Below, one piece after another: positions 61,283-64,000 of a DNA stretch of 64,000 nucleotides (positions within the stretch are counted from its first letter, which is position 1; every line of letters begins with the position of its first letter). The stretch spans positions 1 through 64,000 of the forward strand of contig NZ_CP128170.1 of the NCBI RefSeq assembly GCF_030347395.1, written 5' to 3'. The position numbers were made by a program, and so were the translations under genes. This DNA is from Microbacterium sp. ET2. Its GTDB lineage: Bacteria; Actinomycetota; Actinomycetes; Actinomycetales; Microbacteriaceae. The notes under the pieces are model-generated. The model saw only the letters and a program-made list of their open reading frames with translations. It did not search any database and was not told the origin of the DNA.

Positions 61283-61966
61283 TCAGCGGGTCAGCGCCGG
61301 CGCTCCCGCCGTTCGCTTGCGCGTGGTGAGGACCTGGTCGACCAGGCCGTAGGCCACGGCATCCTCCGCCGAGAGGATCTTGTCGCGGTCGATGTCCTTG
61401 TTCACCTCGTCGATGGACTTGTTCGAGTGGGCTGCAAGGGTCTGCTCGAGCCACGTGCGCATCCGCATGATCTCCGCGGCCTGGATCTCGATGTCGGAGG
61501 CCTGGCCGTGGCCCGCCTCGCCCATCGCCGGCTGGTGGATGAGGATCCGGGCATTGGGCAGGGCCAGGCGCTTGCCCGGTGCACCCGCCGCGAGCAGGAC
61601 GGCCGCGGCCGACGCCGCCTGACCGAGCACGACCGTCTGGATCTGCGGCGAGACGTACTGCATCGTGTCGTAGATCGCCGTCATGGCCGTGAACGACCCG
61701 CCGGGCGAATTGATGTACATCACGATGTCCCGGTCGGGATCCTGGCTCTCGAGCACGAGGAGCTGGGCCATGACGTCATCGGCCGACGCGTCGTCGACCT
61801 GGACGCCGAGGAAGATCACACGATCCTCGAAGAGCTTGTTGTACGGGTCCTGACGCTTGTAGCCGTACGCCGTGCGCTCTTCGAACTGGGGCAGGACGTA
61901 GCGGCTGCCGGGCATCTGAAGGCCCTGCGGCGCCGACGGGGCGCCTCCGAAGGTGGGGGTCTGCAT
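61283..61966 (-). CDS. clpP2: ATP-dependent Clp protease proteolytic subunit 2
   Basis: This 227-residue serine protease subunit carries catalytic Ser about 119 (GQAASAA), His about 144 (LIHQPAMG) and a C-terminal Asp (KDIDRDKILSAEDAV). The longer N-terminus (MQTPTFGG, QDPYNKLFEDRVIFLG) is typical of actinobacterial ClpP2, which forms a mixed tetradecamer with ClpP1. It lies 29 bp downstream of clpP1. Confidence 0.97.
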   Translation of the reverse strand: MQTPTFGGAPSAPQGLQMPGSRYVLPQFEERTAYGYKRQDPYNKLFEDRVIFLGVQVDDASADDVMAQLLVLESQDPDRDIVMYINSPGGSFTAMTAIYDTMQYVSPQIQTVVLGQAASAAAVLLAAGAPGKRLALPNARILIHQPAMGEAGHGQASDIEIQAAEIMRMRTWLEQTLAAHSNKSIDEVNKDIDRDKILSAEDAVAYGLVDQVLTTRKRTAGAPALTR

Positions 61967-61995
61967 TCCTACTTCTCTCTCTTTCGCCGTCGAGC

Positions 61996-62586
61996 TCAGC
62001 TGTCGGTGGCGGTTCCGCCGCCACCGACGACGTCCGTGGCGGACTCGCGGATGTGGTCGACGAAGCCGTACTCGAGCGCCTCTTCCGCACCGAACCACCG
62101 GTCCCGGTCACCGTCGGCATTGATCTGCTCGACCGTCTTGCCCGTCTGCTTCGCCGTGATCTCGGCGAGGCGCTTCTTCATGTCGAGGATCAGCTGCGCC
62201 TGCGTCTGGATGTCGCTCGCCGTGCCGCCGAAGCCACCGTGGGGCTGGTGCAGCAGGACGCGGGCGTTGGGTGTGATGTAGCGCTTGCCCTTCGTGCCCG
62301 CCGTCAGGAGCAGCTGGCCCATCGAGGCGGCCATGCCGATGCCGACCGTGACGATGTCGTTGGGCACGAACTGCATGGTGTCGTAGATCGCCATGCCGGC
62401 CGTGATCGAGCCGCCGGGCGAGTTGATGTAGAGGTAGATGTCCTTCTCGGAGTCCTCCGCGGCGAGAAGAAGGATCTTCGCGCAGATCTCGTTGGCGTTC
62501 TCGTCACGCACCTCCGACCCCAGCCAGATGATGCGGTCCTTGAGCAGTCTGTCGAAGACGCTCGTGGCGACAAGTGGTTCGGCCAT
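61996..62586 (-). CDS. clpP1: ATP-dependent Clp protease proteolytic subunit 1
   Basis: This 196-residue ClpP has Ser about 88 (GMAASMGQ), His about 113 (LLHQPHGG) and an Asp in [14 protein letters not shown]. The N-terminus ([23 protein letters not shown]) is of the ClpP1 type. AGGAG lies 7 nt before the ATG at 62586. It heads the clpP1-clpP2 operon; an upstream frame extension has no family support. Confidence 0.97.
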   Translation of the reverse strand: MAEPLVATSVFDRLLKDRIIWLGSEVRDENANEICAKILLLAAEDSEKDIYLYINSPGGSITAGMAIYDTMQFVPNDIVTVGIGMAASMGQLLLTAGTKGKRYITPNARVLLHQPHGGFGGTASDIQTQAQLILDMKKRLAEITAKQTGKTVEQINADGDRDRWFGAEEALEYGFVDHIRESATDVVGGGGTATDS

Positions 62587-62617
62587 GTGTACTCCTGTTT
62601 CCGTGGTCGTGTCCTCG

Positions 62618-62664
62618 AATCTACCGGCGCGCGATTCGCACCCCGCCCGTGTTCGCCGTCGGCA
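62618..62664 (-). promoter_or_regulatory. clpP1P2 promoter with possible ClgR-like site
   Basis: TAGATT (62623-62618) is a good -10 element without a recognisable -35. About 48 bp upstream of the predicted start lies CGCCGTCGGCA (plus strand, 62654-62664). This is a partial match to the ClgR-type CGC-N5-GCG box that activates clp genes in other actinobacteria. The last position mismatches, so the site is tentative. Confidence 0.35.
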
Positions 62665-62711
62665 GATCGCGCGCGTCGTACCGGCAGGCGCTCCCGTGAA
62701 GCGGGGACGAG

Positions 62712-62743
62712 AGAGGGACGGATGCCGCGGCATCCGTCCCTCT
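62712..62743 (-). terminator. tig terminator
   Basis: A 32-bp perfect palindrome (AGAGGGACGGATGCCG and its complement) lies 19 bp downstream of the tig stop. It is a strong hairpin without a T-tract. Confidence 0.85.
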
Positions 62744-62762
62744 CATCAGTCGGCGCGTGCGC

Positions 62763-64000
62763 TTACTCGGCGGCGTCGGCCTTCTTCGCCCGGCTCTTGC
62801 GAGCGGGCTTCTTGGGAGCCTCGGCCTCCTCGGCTGCGATGACCTCGTCGGCGTCGGCGGCGGCATCCGCGATCTCCTCAGCCTCTTCGACCACCTCGTC
62901 CTCGGCGGTCTCGTCGTCCTCGAGCGCGACGAAGCCGGTCAGGTCGACGGTCTTGCCGTTGGTGTCGACGACGGTGACCTTGCCGAGGGCGACCGCGAGG
63001 GCCTTGTTGCGGGCGACCTCGCCGACCATGGCCGGAAGCTGGTTGCCCTGCTGCAGGGCGTTGATGAAGTCCTGCGGCGACATGCCGTACTGCGCAGAGG
63101 ACTGGATGAGGTACTGGGTGAGCTCTTCCTGCGAGACCTGCACCTCGTATTTCTCCACGACGGCGTCCAGCACCATCTGGGTGCGGAACTGCTTCTCGCT
63201 GGCCTCGGTGACCTCGGCGCGGTGGACGTCGTCCTCGAGACGGCCTTCGCCCTCGAGGTGGTTGTGCACCTCGTCCTCGATGAGCTGCTGGGGCACGGGG
63301 ATCTCGGCGCCGGCGAGCAGAGTCTCGACGAGCTTGTCGCGGGCTGCAGACCCCTGGGTGAACACCGACTGCTCGCCGGCACGCTCGCGCAGGCTGTCAC
63401 GCAGCTCGGCGATCGTGTCGAACTCCGACGCCATCTGGGCGAAGTCGTCATCGGCCTCGGGAAGCTCCCGCTCCTTGACCGCCTTGACCGTCACCGCGAC
63501 CTCGGCCTCCTGGCCGGCATTGTCGCCACCGATCAGGGTGGAGCGGAAGGTCGTCTCCTCACCTGCGGTCAGCGAGTCCACGGCCTCGTCGATGCCTTCG
63601 AGCAGCTCGCCGGAGCCGACCTCGTATGACACGCCCTCGGCCCGGTCGACCTCGTGGCCGTCGATCGTGGCGACGAGGTCGAGCTCGACGAAGTCACCGG
63701 TAGCGGCCGGACGGTCCACGGTCACCAGGGTGCCGAAGCGCGAGCGCAGCTTGTCCAGCTCTGCGTCCACCGCGGTCTCGTCGACCTCGACGGCGTCGAC
63801 CTCGATGGTCGTGCCCTCGAACGCGGGAAGGTCGAACTCGGGACGAACGTCGACCTCGACGTCGACCAGCAGGTCGCCGCTGAAGTCCTTGGCGTCAGGC
63901 CACTCCACGACGTCGGCGCTGGGGCGGCCCATGACGCGGATCTCGCTGGCGGTGACGGCCTCGCGGTAGAACGCGTCGAGCCCTTCGCTCACGGCGTGCT
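62763..64000 (-). CDS. tig: trigger factor, N-terminus beyond window
   Basis: Trigger factor is the ribosome-associated folding chaperone and prolyl isomerase. The visible 412 codons start within the ribosome-binding domain ([15 protein letters not shown]), run through the FKBP-like domain ([14 protein letters not shown]) and the C-terminal arm domain, and end in an acidic/basic tail ([16 protein letters not shown]). The frame is open to the last base, so the gene continues outside. About 80 N-terminal residues are missing. It lies upstream of clpP1 as in most bacteria. Confidence 0.95.
   Translation of the reverse strand, partial: HAVSEGLDAFYREAVTASEIRVMGRPSADVVEWPDAKDFSGDLLVDVEVDVRPEFDLPAFEGTTIEVDAVEVDETAVDAELDKLRSRFGTLVTVDRPAATGDFVELDLVATIDGHEVDRAEGVSYEVGSGELLEGIDEAVDSLTAGEETTFRSTLIGGDNAGQEAEVAVTVKAVKERELPEADDDFAQMASEFDTIAELRDSLRERAGEQSVFTQGSAARDKLVETLLAGAEIPVPQQLIEDEVHNHLEGEGRLEDDVHRAEVTEASEKQFRTQMVLDAVVEKYEVQVSQEELTQYLIQSSAQYGMSPQDFINALQQGNQLPAMVGEVARNKALAVALGKVTVVDTNGKTVDLTGFVALEDDETAEDEVVEEAEEIADAAADADEVIAAEEAEAPKKPARKSRAKKADAAE

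Overview
The window is 64 kb of very GC-rich chromosome from an actinobacterium. Gene content and order (hrcA-dnaJ-rsmE-hinT-phoH-ybeY-era-leuA, rplU-rpmA-obgE-proB-proA-nadD-rsfS, folC-ndk, tig-clpP1-clpP2-clpX), a mycobacterial-type LeuA, archaeal-type ValS, eukaryote-like IleS, many GTG starts and leaderless promoters point to Microbacteriaceae, most likely Microbacterium. This placement is inferred from family features, not from a database search. I see no prophage, insertion sequence, CRISPR array, integrase or rRNA. No stretch longer than 300 bases lacks a gene.

1-12.3 kb, minus strand: lepA, a DUF1990 gene and hemW lead into a CIRCE-controlled hrcA-dnaJ chaperone operon. This continues through rsmE, hinT, phoH, ybeY, a CNNM/CorC-like gene and era, many overlapping by 4 bp. 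leuA (cut by the window edge) follows behind a leucine-rich leader peptide. 12.5-18.1 kb, plus strand: a 1459-residue secreted nuclease/5'-nucleotidase fusion with a class E sortase-like C-terminus, an alpha/beta hydrolase and rpsT. 18.2-26.4 kb, minus strand: pabB, leuS, then comEA-comEC-holA.

26.5-33.8 kb is mixed: a DedA protein, an App1-like phosphatase-fold protein, an SRAP DNA-damage protein, a 3-methyladenine glycosylase-like protein overlapping a GH3 glycosidase tail to tail, a PQQ-type sugar dehydrogenase lipoprotein, two tiny genes and a TIGR01777 epimerase. 33.9-43.4 kb, minus strand: tRNA-Ala, rsfS, an uncharacterised membrane protein, nadD, a 75-residue membrane protein, proA, proB, obgE, rpmA, rplU, and a ribonuclease E/G gene with a frameshift in its C-terminal tail. 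DUF4031 lies on the plus strand among them.

43.7-54.4 kb: a VKOR gene (plus) meets ndk-DUF4233-folC-ileS (minus). ileS has a translational-type T-box leader. An MHS-type transporter, valS and a small gene run on the plus strand. 54.4-64 kb: an arsR / 69-residue protein / MFS operon diverges from an M3 peptidase gene across a palindromic operator. An epoxide hydrolase, clpX, clpP2, clpP1 and the 5'-truncated tig complete the window.

The most notable signals are regulatory. The Leu codons of the leuA leader peptide are perfectly complementary over 10 nt to the leuA ribosome-binding region. ileS has a T-box with an AUC specifier. At least ten genes have a TANNNT -10 hexamer 6 nt from the start codon.
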